Assembly (NCBI RefSeq): GCF_001499905.1
Contig: NZ_LQIS01000020.1
Location: 1-59,650 of the forward strand
Source: Mycobacterium sp. GA-1285
GTDB lineage: Bacteria > Actinomycetota > Actinomycetes > Mycobacteriales > Mycobacteriaceae
DNA: 59,650 nucleotides
Direction: 5' to 3'
In this document: positions 33,773 through 42,862 of the stretch, piece after piece
How positions within the stretch are numbered: the first letter of the stretch is position 1
Layout: each line of letters opens with the position of its first letter
The notes under the pieces: model-generated
What the model saw: only the letters and a program-made list of their open reading frames with translations
The model's database searches: none
Told to the model about the DNA's origin: nothing
Translations under genes and position numbers: made by a program

Positions 33773-35299
33773 TCAGTCGGTGTCGATCGCGGCGAGTTCG
33801 ATCATCATGGCGAGGCGCTTGCGGGCGTCCTCCAAGGGGAGTTCGGTGACCTCACCCATCTTGCGCAGGCGGTATCGCACGGTGTTCTCGTGGACGCCCA
33901 ACCGGTGCCCCGCCTGAGTGGGATCGCCCAGTGCCTCCAGATACGCCCGCAACGTCGGGATGTACTCGGTGGCGTGGTTCTGGTCGTGGCGGCGTAACTC
34001 GGCGACCGGTCCCCTGTCCGGCGTGCGCCCCGAGCGTGCGGCGGTCCGGAGGCGCTGCAGCAGGATCTCGTCCCACGACTCGTCGTAGGCGGGCGGCGCG
34101 GCGTCAGGCGGCCCCATCTCGTGCAGCGCCAGGCACTCGTCGGCCTCAAGGCGCGCCGCGGGCAGATCGACGGCCACCGCGCCCTTGCTGATGCCGGCCA
34201 CCACCGTGACCCGGTCCGGCAACGCCGCCTTCAAGGCGTCGACCCACTTGCGAGCGCCGGCGACGCGATCGCCGGGCATCAAGGTGTAGATCGTGTTGCC
34301 GGCCAGTGCGCTGCGACCCGGGCGTGACCAACCGAAGCCGGCGGTCGCGCGTTCGAAGGTCAACAGAAGCGCCGCATCCCGTTCGCCACCGATCGACGCC
34401 TGCACCGCGATGACCCGCATCGGCCCCTGCGACAACCCCAGCCGGCTGGCCGACGCCGCGGCTTCGGCACTGCCGTCAAGTAACCGCAGCACCAGATCGG
34501 ATTCGACCTGACGTTCCAGATCCGCACTGGCGCGCGACCGCAACAAGTGCAGAGCGACGGTCCTGGCGTTGTCGGTCAGCGCCGTGCGTTCGGGTTCCAC
34601 CAACGGCTCGGGGGAGGACACCCACACCGCGCCCATGAGCTCTCGACCCGACCGCACGGGGACAACCGTGCGGCCGGACAGACCCTGGTCGGCGTTCGGC
34701 GCGATGAACATCGGTTCGTCCGAGGACGCCAGATGCGTGAACACGCCTTGGGACGCGAAGTATTCACGCAACGACTCCGGCGCTTGCCGGTTCATGATCG
34801 TCGCGACGCGGGCGGGGTCGGCGTTCTCCTGCATAGTCGAGTACGCGAGCACGCGGGACAGCGGGTCCTCGATGGTCACCGCGCCACCGGCCGATTCGGC
34901 CAAGCTGTCGGCGAGTGCGAACAAATCCGTTGGGCCACGGCCCGATTCCGTTTCCCGGCCCTCCAACACCAGGCCGTAGACGATGGCGGAGAGCTCGCTC
35001 CAGGGCACCGCCTGATCGACGACCATCACCGCGACGCCCTCGACCATCCCCGCGAACGTGGTGTCGTCGTCGCCGTCACGAAGTAGGACCACCATCGCGC
35101 GCGCCGAAACCGCCCACCGCAGCGCCTCGTTCACCGTTCGTGCGCCGATCGCCAGCAGCACGTCGCCGGTGATCGTGCGGCCGTCGGTGACCTCGTGCAT
35201 GACCACGCTGCCCAACTCCGTCGAGCGCGGGATCGGGCAGAAGCGCAGGCGCACGCCGTAGCTGCCCAGCACGTTGACCAGCCGGTCCAAGGTGACCAC
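33773..35299 (-). CDS. PucR-family transcriptional regulator
   Basis: 508 residues. The N-terminal PucR domain (VTLDRLVNVLGSYGVRL..., GRTITGDVLLAIGARTVNEALRW) is followed by a middle GAF/GGDEF-like region. The C-terminal PucR helix-turn-helix is clear: LRAYLEALGDPTQAGHRLGVHENTVRYRLRKM. The family regulates purine, amino-acid and polyamine catabolism. The gene is in line with the D-amino-acid dehydrogenase gene, its probable target; the 149-bp gap contains no long palindrome that I can see. Confidence 0.9.
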   Translation of the reverse strand: MVTLDRLVNVLGSYGVRLRFCPIPRSTELGSVVMHEVTDGRTITGDVLLAIGARTVNEALRWAVSARAMVVLLRDGDDDTTFAGMVEGVAVMVVDQAVPWSELSAIVYGLVLEGRETESGRGPTDLFALADSLAESAGGAVTIEDPLSRVLAYSTMQENADPARVATIMNRQAPESLREYFASQGVFTHLASSDEPMFIAPNADQGLSGRTVVPVRSGRELMGAVWVSSPEPLVEPERTALTDNARTVALHLLRSRASADLERQVESDLVLRLLDGSAEAAASASRLGLSQGPMRVIAVQASIGGERDAALLLTFERATAGFGWSRPGRSALAGNTIYTLMPGDRVAGARKWVDALKAALPDRVTVVAGISKGAVAVDLPAARLEADECLALHEMGPPDAAPPAYDESWDEILLQRLRTAARSGRTPDRGPVAELRRHDQNHATEYIPTLRAYLEALGDPTQAGHRLGVHENTVRYRLRKMGEVTELPLEDARKRLAMMIELAAIDTD

Positions 35300-35331
35300 G
35301 GGCCGACGTTACCGCGCTGTCGGGGGCGTGC

Positions 35332-36171
35332 TCACTGGTTGGAGACGACTCCCCGCAGTCCCTCCGCCCCGAAAAGCGGCTCCAGCATGGACGAGTAGTC
35401 GGGGCCACGCCGCACCAGCTGACCGCCGTCGACATTGATGACTTGGCCCGTGATGAAACTGGCGGCATCGCTGAGCAGGAAGAGCGACGCGTTGGCGATG
35501 TCTTCGACCTCGCCCGGCCGCGGTAGCGGCGTACACGCCGCGTAGTCGCCACTGAGTTCGGGGGATTCGAGTACGGGTGCGACGAGTTCGGTGCGGATCA
35601 AGCCGGGGCGGATGCAATTCACGCGCACCCAGGAGGCGCCGAGTTCGTCGGCGGCGAGCTGCATCATGTGGTCGATGCCCGCCTTCGAAACCCCGTATGC
35701 ACCGAACCAGCGGTGGGTGTTGCTGGCCGCGATCGACGAGATGCCGATGAAGGATCCGCCGCCACCGCGCACCATCTCGCGCGCCGAGTGCTTGAGCACA
35801 TACATGGTGCCGTTGATGTTCAGATCGACGGTGCGTCGCCACAGTTCGGAATCGATCTGCGTGATGGGCCCGATCGTCTCGCTGCCACCGGCACAGTGCA
35901 CGACGCCGTACAGTCGGCCGGTCCATGCCGTGGTGGCCTCGACGACGCGCGCCACCTCGTCCTCGTTCGTCACGTCGGCCGGCTCGTAGAGCACCGAACC
36001 AGGACCGCCCTGCGCCTTGATCTCGTCGGCCGCACCGGACAGCTTGTCGGCGTTGCGGCCCACGAGCATCGCGTTGCCGCCCGCCGCCACCACCGCGGCC
36101 GCCACGCCCTTGCCTATGCCGCTGCCACCGCCCGTGACCATTACCGTCCGACCCGTCAAGGACAACTCCAC
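35332..36171 (-). CDS. SDR-family oxidoreductase, probably KstR-controlled
   Basis: About 279 residues. The cofactor motif is TGGGSGIGKG, and the catalytic Ser is in GISSIAAS with Tyr-x-x-x-Lys in YGVSKAG. It resembles (R)- or (S)-hydroxyacyl and hydroxysteroid dehydrogenases of the cholesterol regulon. GTG at 36171 (VELSLTGRTVMVTGG) has AAGGGG upstream; an ATG at 36189 would add six residues and sit 2 bp from a KstR-like site. The C-terminal region after VNVDGGQ is longer than in minimal SDRs. A sterol side-chain or ring role is inferred from the operator. Confidence 0.85.
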   Translation of the reverse strand: MELSLTGRTVMVTGGGSGIGKGVAAAVVAAGGNAMLVGRNADKLSGAADEIKAQGGPGSVLYEPADVTNEDEVARVVEATTAWTGRLYGVVHCAGGSETIGPITQIDSELWRRTVDLNINGTMYVLKHSAREMVRGGGGSFIGISSIAASNTHRWFGAYGVSKAGIDHMMQLAADELGASWVRVNCIRPGLIRTELVAPVLESPELSGDYAACTPLPRPGEVEDIANASLFLLSDAASFITGQVINVDGGQLVRRGPDYSSMLEPLFGAEGLRGVVSNQ

Positions 36172-36190
36172 CGCAAACCCCTTCGTCATC

Positions 36191-36204
36191 TAGAACAGGT
36201 TCTC
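36191..36204 (-). promoter_or_regulatory. KstR-like operator before the SDR gene
   Basis: TAGAACAGGTTCTC matches TnnAACnnGTTnnA except for the last base. It lies in the 23-bp gap between two same-strand genes (enoyl-CoA hydratase and SDR), giving the SDR gene its own controlled promoter. The core AGAAC-AG-GTTCT is a perfect inverted repeat apart from the centre. Confidence 0.7.
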
Positions 36205-36212
36205 GTTATACG

Positions 36213-37145
36213 TCACGGCTCGTCACGGCGGGCGGGCTTGGGGGCGCCGAGCGTGCGCCAATCCGGCACGTTGGGCGGGAGTCCGACCGGGTAGCGATTC
36301 TCGTTGTGCGCCGCCCAATGCGCATGCCCGAGCTCGTGGATGTGGAACGCATGGCGCAACGCCTCGGTGAACCCCATCGCGTCGGCGGCGGCGTTGACCG
36401 AGTCCTTGACGAGCAGCGCCGCCATCGTGGGGCGCTCGGCGATCCGGCGGGCGAATTCGAGTGTCTTGTCCTCGAGTTCGCCGCGCGCGAAGATCTTCGA
36501 CACCATGCCGAGGCGGTACGCCTCCTCGGCGTCGATCGAATCACCGGTCAACAGAAGCTCTTTGGCCTTTCGGGCGCCGAATTCCCATGGGTGCGCGTAA
36601 TACTCGACACCGGGCATTCCCATCCGCACGGCCACCACGTCGCTGAACTTGGCATCGTCGGCCGCGACGATTAGATCACACGCCCAGATGAGCATGAGGC
36701 CCGCCGAGATCGCATTGCCGTGCACCTGGGCTATGGTGATCTTCCGCAGATCCCGCCACCGGCGGGTGTTCTCGAAGAAGAAGTGCCACTCCTGCAGATA
36801 GGTGCGCTCGGCGATCGCCGGCACGGTGGCGCCGTGCGATCGGAACGTCGGATGCTGAGCGGGGCCCGGCTGTCGCTCCAGCATGGCCTCTTCCGACCCC
36901 AGGTCATGCCCGGCCGAAAAGTTCTTGCCCCGCGCGGCCAGGATCACCACCCTCACGCGGTCATCGGCTTCGGCGCGGCCGAATGCCTCGTCCAACTGCA
37001 CCAACAGCGTGCGGGACTGGGCGTTCTGCGCATCCGGACGGTTCAGCCAGATGCGGGCGATCCGGCCGTCGTCGAGCGTCTCGTACGTCACCTGTTGCGC
37101 CGCACCGCCTCCGGCATCGGCGCTGGTCAGATCAGGGCTCGCCAT
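36213..37145 (-). CDS. Enoyl-CoA hydratase/isomerase family protein
   Basis: 310 residues, longer than the usual 260. The crotonase core has LNRPDAQNAQSRTLL, the oxyanion loop FSAGHDLGS and HGNAISAGLMLIWACDLIVA, and a C-terminal extension with HELGHAHWAAHNENRYPVGLPP. An insertion around residues 85-130 carries QPGPAQHPTFRSHG. It hydrates or isomerises acyl-CoA esters. It precedes the KstR-linked SDR gene on the same strand, so a role in sterol or branched-acid degradation is plausible but unproven. Confidence 0.87.
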   Translation of the reverse strand: MASPDLTSADAGGGAAQQVTYETLDDGRIARIWLNRPDAQNAQSRTLLVQLDEAFGRAEADDRVRVVILAARGKNFSAGHDLGSEEAMLERQPGPAQHPTFRSHGATVPAIAERTYLQEWHFFFENTRRWRDLRKITIAQVHGNAISAGLMLIWACDLIVAADDAKFSDVVAVRMGMPGVEYYAHPWEFGARKAKELLLTGDSIDAEEAYRLGMVSKIFARGELEDKTLEFARRIAERPTMAALLVKDSVNAAADAMGFTEALRHAFHIHELGHAHWAAHNENRYPVGLPPNVPDWRTLGAPKPARRDEP

Positions 37146-37447
37146 CGCGGTTCACCTCACTTGAGTTGTTGGATCACCTGCACATTACGGTGCGCCCCGC
37201 ATCGCTCACTCAGCGGTGCCGCAGCAACCTGACAGCCGACTCACCGATACGACCACCGATGCGATCGCAGGCACCGCCGGACTTCGCCACTTCGATGAAA
37301 TGACCTAAGCCAGACGGGGATTCGTATGGCGGGCCATAGCCGCAAAGCGTCCGTTGCCGCCACACCTTCGTCGCGTCGAGCCGCTGTCATGCCCCGACGA
37401 CGACGCAACGGTGCACGAATCAACGGATCGGCTCCTAGAATCGCGGA
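37146..37447. other. 302-bp intergenic region with a leaderless-type promoter
   Basis: This gap separates the divergent hydratase and secreted-protein genes. A TAGAAT hexamer (37436-37441) ends 6 bases before the ATG at 37448, the spacing expected for a leaderless transcript. No KstR site, RNA gene or convincing small ORF is visible elsewhere in it. Confidence 0.5.
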
Positions 37448-37801
37448 ATGACGAAATTCTCGGTCCCGATCCGGAGACTGGTTCTCACCGGCGCTTTCCT
37501 GGTCGCGGCCGCGGCCGGTCCCATGGCCGCCGTGTATTCGGTGTCGGATTCGAGTGAGGCCTTGGCTCAGGGCTGCCAAGGGGGCGAGGAGCCGGACCAG
37601 TTCACCATGACGTGCGTGCCGTTCGTGGTCCCGAATTCACCGCCTCCGTTCCAGGTCACCGCGGCTAATCCGGACGTCCCGGAAATCCAGGGCATCCCGT
37701 GCATCGGGCACAACGCAGGCGCCTGCCTGGGGTTGGCCGAGGACCAGGCGGCGACCGGTCCGCCCGCGCAGCCCCGCTCCAGCATCAGCGCCAGCCCGTA
37801 G
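37448..37801 (+). CDS. Small secreted Cys protein, first of a tandem pair (Ibp1-like)
   Basis: 117 residues. The signal peptide (RRLVLTGAFLVAAAAGPMAAVYS) is followed by a short mature chain with four Cys: CQGGEEPDQF, CVPFVVPN, IPCIGHN, GACLGLAEDQ. The body is Pro-rich and probably disordered. Mycobacterial genomes annotate similar proteins as intersectin-EH binding protein Ibp1; I recall this from naming only and no function follows from it. A TAGAAT box 6 bp before the ATG suggests leaderless mRNA. Confidence 0.75.
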   Translation: MTKFSVPIRRLVLTGAFLVAAAAGPMAAVYSVSDSSEALAQGCQGGEEPDQFTMTCVPFVVPNSPPPFQVTAANPDVPEIQGIPCIGHNAGACLGLAEDQAATGPPAQPRSSISASP

Positions 37802-37899
37802 CCGAATCAGGCAGGCAACTTCGCGAAGCTGTGCAGAAAGCTGGGAGCTTCCATAGAATCTTGCCGACGGCACCGTTGATCACTACTGAAGGCGTGACG

Positions 37900-38256
37900 A
37901 TGGCAATCTTGAAGTCCCCTGTACGACGGCTGATCCTTGCCGGTGGCTTTGCGGTTGCGATCGCCGCGGCGCCGATGGTCTCCGTCTTCGCAGCACCCAC
38001 GTCCACCGTTGCGCCGCAGGCTCAGAGCTGCGCCGGCGGGGAGGAACCGGACCCGTTCACCGGCAACTGCGTGCCCCACACGGTGCCCAACGCCGGCCCG
38101 GTGTTCAGCACGCAACCGGGTAACCCCGACGTCCCGGAGGTCATGGGCGTTCCATGCATCGGCCACAACCAGGGCGGCTGCATCGGTCTGGCCGAAGAGG
38201 CCCAGGCGCAGACCGTGACAGCGCCCCCGGCCCCGGTGTTCAGCCACAGTCCCTAG
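37900..38256 (+). CDS. Small secreted Cys protein, second of a tandem pair (Ibp1-like)
   Basis: 118 residues, a clear paralogue of the preceding gene: signal peptide RRLILAGGFAVAIAAAPMVSVFA, then CAGGEEPDPF, CVPHTVPN, NPDVPEVMGVPCIGHN and GGCIGLAEEAQ, with the four Cys in the same register. The ATG has GAAGG upstream and a TAGAAT box at 37854-37859. A longer frame from 37699 is shadow. The pair arose by tandem duplication; the linkers and tails have diverged while the Cys frame is kept. Confidence 0.78.
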   Translation: MAILKSPVRRLILAGGFAVAIAAAPMVSVFAAPTSTVAPQAQSCAGGEEPDPFTGNCVPHTVPNAGPVFSTQPGNPDVPEVMGVPCIGHNQGGCIGLAEEAQAQTVTAPPAPVFSHSP

Positions 38257-38306
38257 CCGGAGGGTTAGCCGACCGGCTCGGTCGCTGCTTCGCATACAGT
38301 TGTCGT

Positions 38307-38471
38307 ATGCCTGCGAAATCAGATCCCGCCGAGCTGGGCGACGTCGAACCGCTCGCCGACAGCACCGCCCGCCAGGCGCGCCGCGTCGTCGCCGCGTACG
38401 CAAAAGACGCCGAAGAATGCCGGATGTTCCTCTCGATGCTCGGCATTGGGCCCTCGAAACTCGAGGCGTAA
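38307..38471 (+). CDS. 54-residue actinobacterial protein upstream of otsA
   Basis: The ATG at 38307 opens MPAKSDPAELGDVEPLADSTARQARRVVAAYAKDAEECRM and ends just before the otsA GTG (TAA-GTG). It is predicted to be a short helical protein with a conserved-looking ECRMFLSMLGIGP end. The name is unknown to me. The zero-gap junction with otsA suggests coupled translation and a related role. Confidence 0.65.
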   Translation: MPAKSDPAELGDVEPLADSTARQARRVVAAYAKDAEECRMFLSMLGIGPSKLEA

Positions 38472-39953
38472 GTGTTTTCAGGGGACGGTCAATGGGCCGG
38501 CTCCGGCAGCGCCGATTTCGTGGTGGTGGCCAACCGCCTGCCAATCGACATGGAGCGATTGCCCGACGGCAGCACCACCTGGAAGAGAAGTCCGGGCGGA
38601 CTGGTCACGGCCCTGGAGCCGTTGCTCCGCCGCCGACGCGGCGCGTGGATCGGCTGGCCCGGTGTACCCGACGCCGACGATGAGCCCATCCAGCAGGACG
38701 ACATGACCCTGTGCCCGGTCAAGCTGTCCGCCGACGACGTCGCCAAGTACTACGAAGGTTTCTCGAACGCGACCCTGTGGCCGCTGTACCACGACGTGAT
38801 CGTCAAGCCGATCTACCACCGCGAGTGGTGGGACACCTACGTGATGGTGAACCGGCGCTTTGCGGAGGCCACCGCCAAGCAAGCCGCGCAGGGCGCCACC
38901 GTCTGGGTCCAGGACTATCAATTGCAGCTGGTGCCCCGGATGCTGCGCACGCTGCGCCCGGACCTGACCATCGGATTTTTCCTACACATCCCGTTCCCGC
39001 CGGTCGAGTTGTTCATGCAGATGCCGTGGCGCACCGAGATCATCGAAGGCCTGCTCGGTGCCGATCTCGTCGGGTTCCATCTGCCCGGCGGTGCGCAGAA
39101 CTTCCTCATCCTGGCCCGAAGGTTGCTCGGCGCCAACACATCCCGAGCGACCATCGGCGTCCGGTCGCGATTCGGTGAGGTCAATTTCGGCTCCCGCACC
39201 GTGAAGGTCGGCGCCTTCCCGATCTCGATCGACTCGGCGGCGCTCGACCAGCAGGCGCGATCCCGGTCGATCCGCCAGCGCGCCAAGGACATTCGCAAGG
39301 AGTTGGGCCACCCCCGCAAGATCCTTCTGGGCGTGGACCGACTGGACTACACGAAGGGCATCGACGTCCGGCTCAGGGCGTTGTCTGAACTGCTCGCCGA
39401 GGGCCGGGCCGACCGCGAAGACACCGTGCTCGTCCAGCTTGCGACACCCAGTCGGGAGCGGGTGGAGAGCTACATCCAGATGCGGCAGGACATCGAACGT
39501 CAGGTCGGCCACATCAACGGCGAATACGGTGAGGTCGGTCATCCGATCGTGCACTACCTGCACCGCCCGGTGCCACGCGAGGAGTTGATCGCCTATTTCG
39601 TGGCGGCCGATGTCATGCTGGTCACCCCGCTGCGCGACGGCATGAACCTCGTCGCCAAGGAGTACGTCGCGTGTCGAAGCGATCTGGGCGGCGCGTTGGT
39701 TCTCAGCGAGTTCACCGGTGCGGCAGCGGAATTACGCCAGGCCTACCTCGCCAATCCGCATCACCTCGAGGGCGTCAAGGAGGCCATCGAGGCCGCGCTG
39801 AACCAAGCACCCGAAGAGGGTAGGCGCCGCATGCGGGCGCTGCGCAGGCAGGTGCTCGCACACGACGTCGACCGCTGGGCGCGGGCGTTCCTCGATGCGC
39901 TGGCTTCGACGCGGTCGGCCGACCGGGAACCCGCTCCGTCTAGATCGGAGTGA
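38472..39953 (+). CDS. otsA: Trehalose-6-phosphate synthase
   Basis: 493 residues, GT20 family. It has [17 protein letters not shown], the [11 protein letters not shown] and [10 protein letters not shown] motifs, [13 protein letters not shown] for nucleotide-sugar binding, and [15 protein letters not shown] near the C-terminus. It makes trehalose-6-phosphate from glucose-6-phosphate and NDP-glucose. The sequence is close to M. tuberculosis OtsA (Rv3490), which likewise faces the mce4 operon. The start is GTG directly after the small upstream gene. Its 3' end overlaps the last mce4-operon gene by 14 bp. Confidence 0.96.
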   Translation: MFSGDGQWAGSGSADFVVVANRLPIDMERLPDGSTTWKRSPGGLVTALEPLLRRRRGAWIGWPGVPDADDEPIQQDDMTLCPVKLSADDVAKYYEGFSNATLWPLYHDVIVKPIYHREWWDTYVMVNRRFAEATAKQAAQGATVWVQDYQLQLVPRMLRTLRPDLTIGFFLHIPFPPVELFMQMPWRTEIIEGLLGADLVGFHLPGGAQNFLILARRLLGANTSRATIGVRSRFGEVNFGSRTVKVGAFPISIDSAALDQQARSRSIRQRAKDIRKELGHPRKILLGVDRLDYTKGIDVRLRALSELLAEGRADREDTVLVQLATPSRERVESYIQMRQDIERQVGHINGEYGEVGHPIVHYLHRPVPREELIAYFVAADVMLVTPLRDGMNLVAKEYVACRSDLGGALVLSEFTGAAAELRQAYLANPHHLEGVKEAIEAALNQAPEEGRRRMRALRRQVLAHDVDRWARAFLDALASTRSADREPAPSRSE

Positions 39954-40425
39954 TGTACTGGATCAGCCACTTGCCGTCGACCTTCTGGTAGTCGACCCGC
40001 AACCGGCTGCCGTCGTAGACGGGTTTCTTGGACTTGTCGGTGACGGTGCGGTTCAAATACACCATCACGGAAGCTGATTCGCGGTGCGCGTCGAGCACGC
40101 CGACCCCAACGACGTGGGCTTGGCTGACCAACTGGCGTTCTCGCGCCTGCGGGATGATGTCCCTGTCCGCGCGGTCGCGGAACTCCTGGCGGTAACTCGG
40201 GGTGAGCATCGGGTAGACCTCGTTGAGCGTGCGCTCGACGGTCTGATAGTCGTAGCCGAAGACCTTGGGGATCTGCCGCTCCGCCAACGGGGCCAGTTCA
40301 CTACGAGCGGCCTGCTCGCCGCGCTGCTCGACGCGGTTCCAGTAGAGCCAACCACCGACACCCGCCAGCGCGATGAATCCGGTTGCCAAAAGAACCGACA
40401 GTGCGCCGACGAGACGACGCGCCAT
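39940..40425 (-). CDS. Mce-associated membrane protein (Rv3492c-like)
   Basis: 161 residues with one N-terminal TM segment ([21 protein letters not shown]) and an outside domain of the NTF2-like Mam type ([44 protein letters not shown]). Mam proteins stabilise Mce complexes at the cell envelope. It is the last gene of the operon; its start abuts the preceding gene with a 1-bp overlap. Confidence 0.87.
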   Translation of the reverse strand: MARRLVGALSVLLATGFIALAGVGGWLYWNRVEQRGEQAARSELAPLAERQIPKVFGYDYQTVERTLNEVYPMLTPSYRQEFRDRADRDIIPQARERQLVSQAHVVGVGVLDAHRESASVMVYLNRTVTDKSKKPVYDGSRLRVDYQKVDGKWLIQYITPI

Positions 40426-41117
40426 CAGTTGCCTCCGTCGGGATACTTGAGGTCGTAGGCGGTCATGTGCCCGTTGTCGTCCTCGTGCACGATGACTCGC
40501 AATCGATACGGCTGGGACGGTTGGTTGTTGCCGTCCAGATCGGTCACGGTGACCCGTGCCGATACCAGGACGGCGGCGTTGTTGGCCACTTCGTCGATCT
40601 TCTCGAGCGCCGCACCGTTGATCACCGCTTCGGCGCTGGCGTTTGTACTCTGGAAGAGCAGCTTGAGGTTCTCGGTGTTGTTGCCTTCGGTCATCATCGC
40701 CCGTAGCGGACCGCTCGTGCTGTTGACGAAGCGGTCCACGCTGGCGTCGATGCTGTCCTGGTCATAGCTGAACATGTTGACCACGAGTTGAGATGCGGTG
40801 TCGACGAAGTGCTGTTGGCGTTCCTGGACAGCCTGCGCGTCGCGTTGCTGGACGACCATCACCGCGCTGACCGCGGCCAAGATGGCGACGGCCACCGCGG
40901 CCACCGACAGGAAAAGTGTCGCCACCAGCTTGCGGTTCGGCTGCCTACGCGGCGGTGGTCCGGCAGGCCTGGCCAGGCGGACGCGCACCGTCTTTGGCGG
41001 CTCGACGCTCACAGTTGCCGCGCGCTCACCGCCGGCCGGGCCGGCCGGGCGCGATGCCCGGCGACGTGCCGCCGGCCTCGGTGCGGTTGCCGTCGAAGCC
41101 GTGTCTTCCGTCATCAC
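40425..41117 (-). CDS. Mce-associated membrane protein (Rv3493c-like)
   Basis: 230 residues. A disordered Ala/Arg/Pro cytoplasmic part (1-65) is followed by a TM segment (VATLFLSVAAVAVAILAAVSAVMVV) and an external Mam domain (MFSYDQDSIDASVDRFVNSTSGPLRAMM..., VTVTDLDGNNQPSQPYRLRVIV). The start is GTG or the next-codon ATG, overlapping the mce4F stop (GTGATGA). It resembles Rv3493c and probably pairs with the following Mam protein. Confidence 0.87.
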   Translation of the reverse strand: MMTEDTASTATAPRPAARRRASRPAGPAGGERAATVSVEPPKTVRVRLARPAGPPPRRQPNRKLVATLFLSVAAVAVAILAAVSAVMVVQQRDAQAVQERQQHFVDTASQLVVNMFSYDQDSIDASVDRFVNSTSGPLRAMMTEGNNTENLKLLFQSTNASAEAVINGAALEKIDEVANNAAVLVSARVTVTDLDGNNQPSQPYRLRVIVHEDDNGHMTAYDLKYPDGGN

Positions 41118-42862
41118 GCCTGCCTTGGAGCCAACATCAGATCAACCCAGTTTTCTGCAGGCGCCAGTTTGTCAGTACCGGCCGCGAGTACGCCACTTCC
41201 ACCCTCGGGGTCGACGAACGTACCGTTCTGGTCGTAAGTGGCGATGCGCGGGCCCGTCCCCGGCCCCGACGCCATCGGCGGCGCTTCGGCCGGCAGTGGC
41301 GGTCCCGGCGCAGGCGGCGCAGGGGCCACACCAGCAGGCGGCGGTGCGGGCGCACCCGGTGGTGGCGGTGGCGTCCTGCCGTACGGCGGCACCACTTGGT
41401 CGGGTGGGGTGAAGAACGGCCACGCCGGCGGCAGGGTCGGTTGAACCTCGTTGGGTGGCGTGGGCAGCGGGAACGGCGCGTGCGGTGCGGGTCCAGCGCC
41501 CGGCGGAACCCCCGGCGGCAGGTGCACCGCAGGTGCGCCGGGGTCGGGGTCCACCTGCGGTGGAATGTAGGGAAACTTGTTCGGCGGAAGGATATTTCGC
41601 CCATCTTCGGGCGTATCGTCCTCCATCACATCCATGGGCGTGCCGAGCGGAACTGGCGGACCACGCCAGGGATTGTTGCCGATCGGGACATAACCGCGCG
41701 GGTCACGGCACAACTGGATCGTCGGTGCCCGCTTGCCCGGAAACTCCTGGCACGGGTAGTTCCGAGCACCGCGTACCACGGCGGGATCGTTCTGCGGTGT
41801 CTTGCAGTACAGATCCTTGGGCAGTTCCCGCAGAGACTCGTCGGCGGGAGATCTCATTTCGGTCGCGGGCACGAAGCCGGTCAAGCACGGCGGTGGATCC
41901 TGCAGGTGAATCTTGAAGTCGAGCTTGCCGCCTTCGTCGGCTGGCAGCCCGCCGCCGACCGTCAGCAGGGCAGCCATCAGCGCCGGGAACACCACCAGCG
42001 AATGTTCCAGCGACTTGCGATAAATGACGCCTATCCGCCCGAAGTTGGCCAGGTTGGCCGCCAACACGGGGAAGGACGGTCGGATTCCGGCGAACAACTC
42101 GTTGGCTTCGGCGGTCGCACCCGGCACGGTCTGCAATGTCGTCCGCAGCTGTGGATCGGCGTTGGCGACTTCGGTGGTGAGGCGGGCGAGTCCGTCCGCG
42201 AGAGAGCGGATGTCATCGCCACTGCGGATCTGCGCGTCGAGGAATGGACCCACCTGGTCGATCAGCTGTAACGTCTGCCCGTAGTTCGCGTTCGCCTCAT
42301 CAATCAACAGCCGGGACGACTGGATCAGACGCGCGAGTTCGGGTCCCGATCCGTTGAACGCCTTGAACGTCTCGCGCAGTAGATCCTGGATTCTGCTGTC
42401 CCCAACGCTGTTCACGAGGTCTTCGGCCTCTTGCAGCAGTCCTGCGATGTCCTGGCCGATCGCGGTGCGGTCCAGCCCGATGTTGGATCCGTCCCGGAGT
42501 GTGGCGCTGGATGCATTTTCGGGCGGCACCAGGTCGATGTATTGCTCGCCGACGGCCGAAACGCTCTTGACCGTGGCCGATACGTTGTCGGGCACCGGTG
42601 TGCCGCTGTTGAGGCGCATCTTCGCGACGACGCTGTCGTCGGTGAGCCCGACCGACTCGACCCGGCCGATTGTCACACCGCGATAAGTGACGTTCGCGTT
42701 CTCGTAGAGTCCGCCCGCCGCAACGAAATTGGCGGTCACTCGGTAGGCGCCGATGCCCAGCGCGGCGGGCACCTTCAGATAGAAGATCGAGATCGCGCCG
42801 ACGGTGAGCACGGTGACGACGGCGAATATCGACAATTGGATCCGGGTCAGGCGACTCAGCAT
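41114..42862 (-). CDS. mce4F: Mce4F, sterol-import substrate-binding subunit
   Basis: 582 residues. N-terminal TM (LSIFAVVTVLTVGAISIFYL), MCE domain (about 35-115, AYRVTANFVAAGGLYENANVTYRGVTIGRV), a long helical region to about 300 and a C-terminal third extremely rich in Pro. Mce4 proteins form a hexameric tunnel that carries cholesterol to the YrbE4 permease. The start abuts the lprN stop with no gap (TAG-ATG). It is the sixth Mce subunit. Confidence 0.94.
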   Translation of the reverse strand: MLSRLTRIQLSIFAVVTVLTVGAISIFYLKVPAALGIGAYRVTANFVAAGGLYENANVTYRGVTIGRVESVGLTDDSVVAKMRLNSGTPVPDNVSATVKSVSAVGEQYIDLVPPENASSATLRDGSNIGLDRTAIGQDIAGLLQEAEDLVNSVGDSRIQDLLRETFKAFNGSGPELARLIQSSRLLIDEANANYGQTLQLIDQVGPFLDAQIRSGDDIRSLADGLARLTTEVANADPQLRTTLQTVPGATAEANELFAGIRPSFPVLAANLANFGRIGVIYRKSLEHSLVVFPALMAALLTVGGGLPADEGGKLDFKIHLQDPPPCLTGFVPATEMRSPADESLRELPKDLYCKTPQNDPAVVRGARNYPCQEFPGKRAPTIQLCRDPRGYVPIGNNPWRGPPVPLGTPMDVMEDDTPEDGRNILPPNKFPYIPPQVDPDPGAPAVHLPPGVPPGAGPAPHAPFPLPTPPNEVQPTLPPAWPFFTPPDQVVPPYGRTPPPPPGAPAPPPAGVAPAPPAPGPPLPAEAPPMASGPGTGPRIATYDQNGTFVDPEGGSGVLAAGTDKLAPAENWVDLMLAPRQA

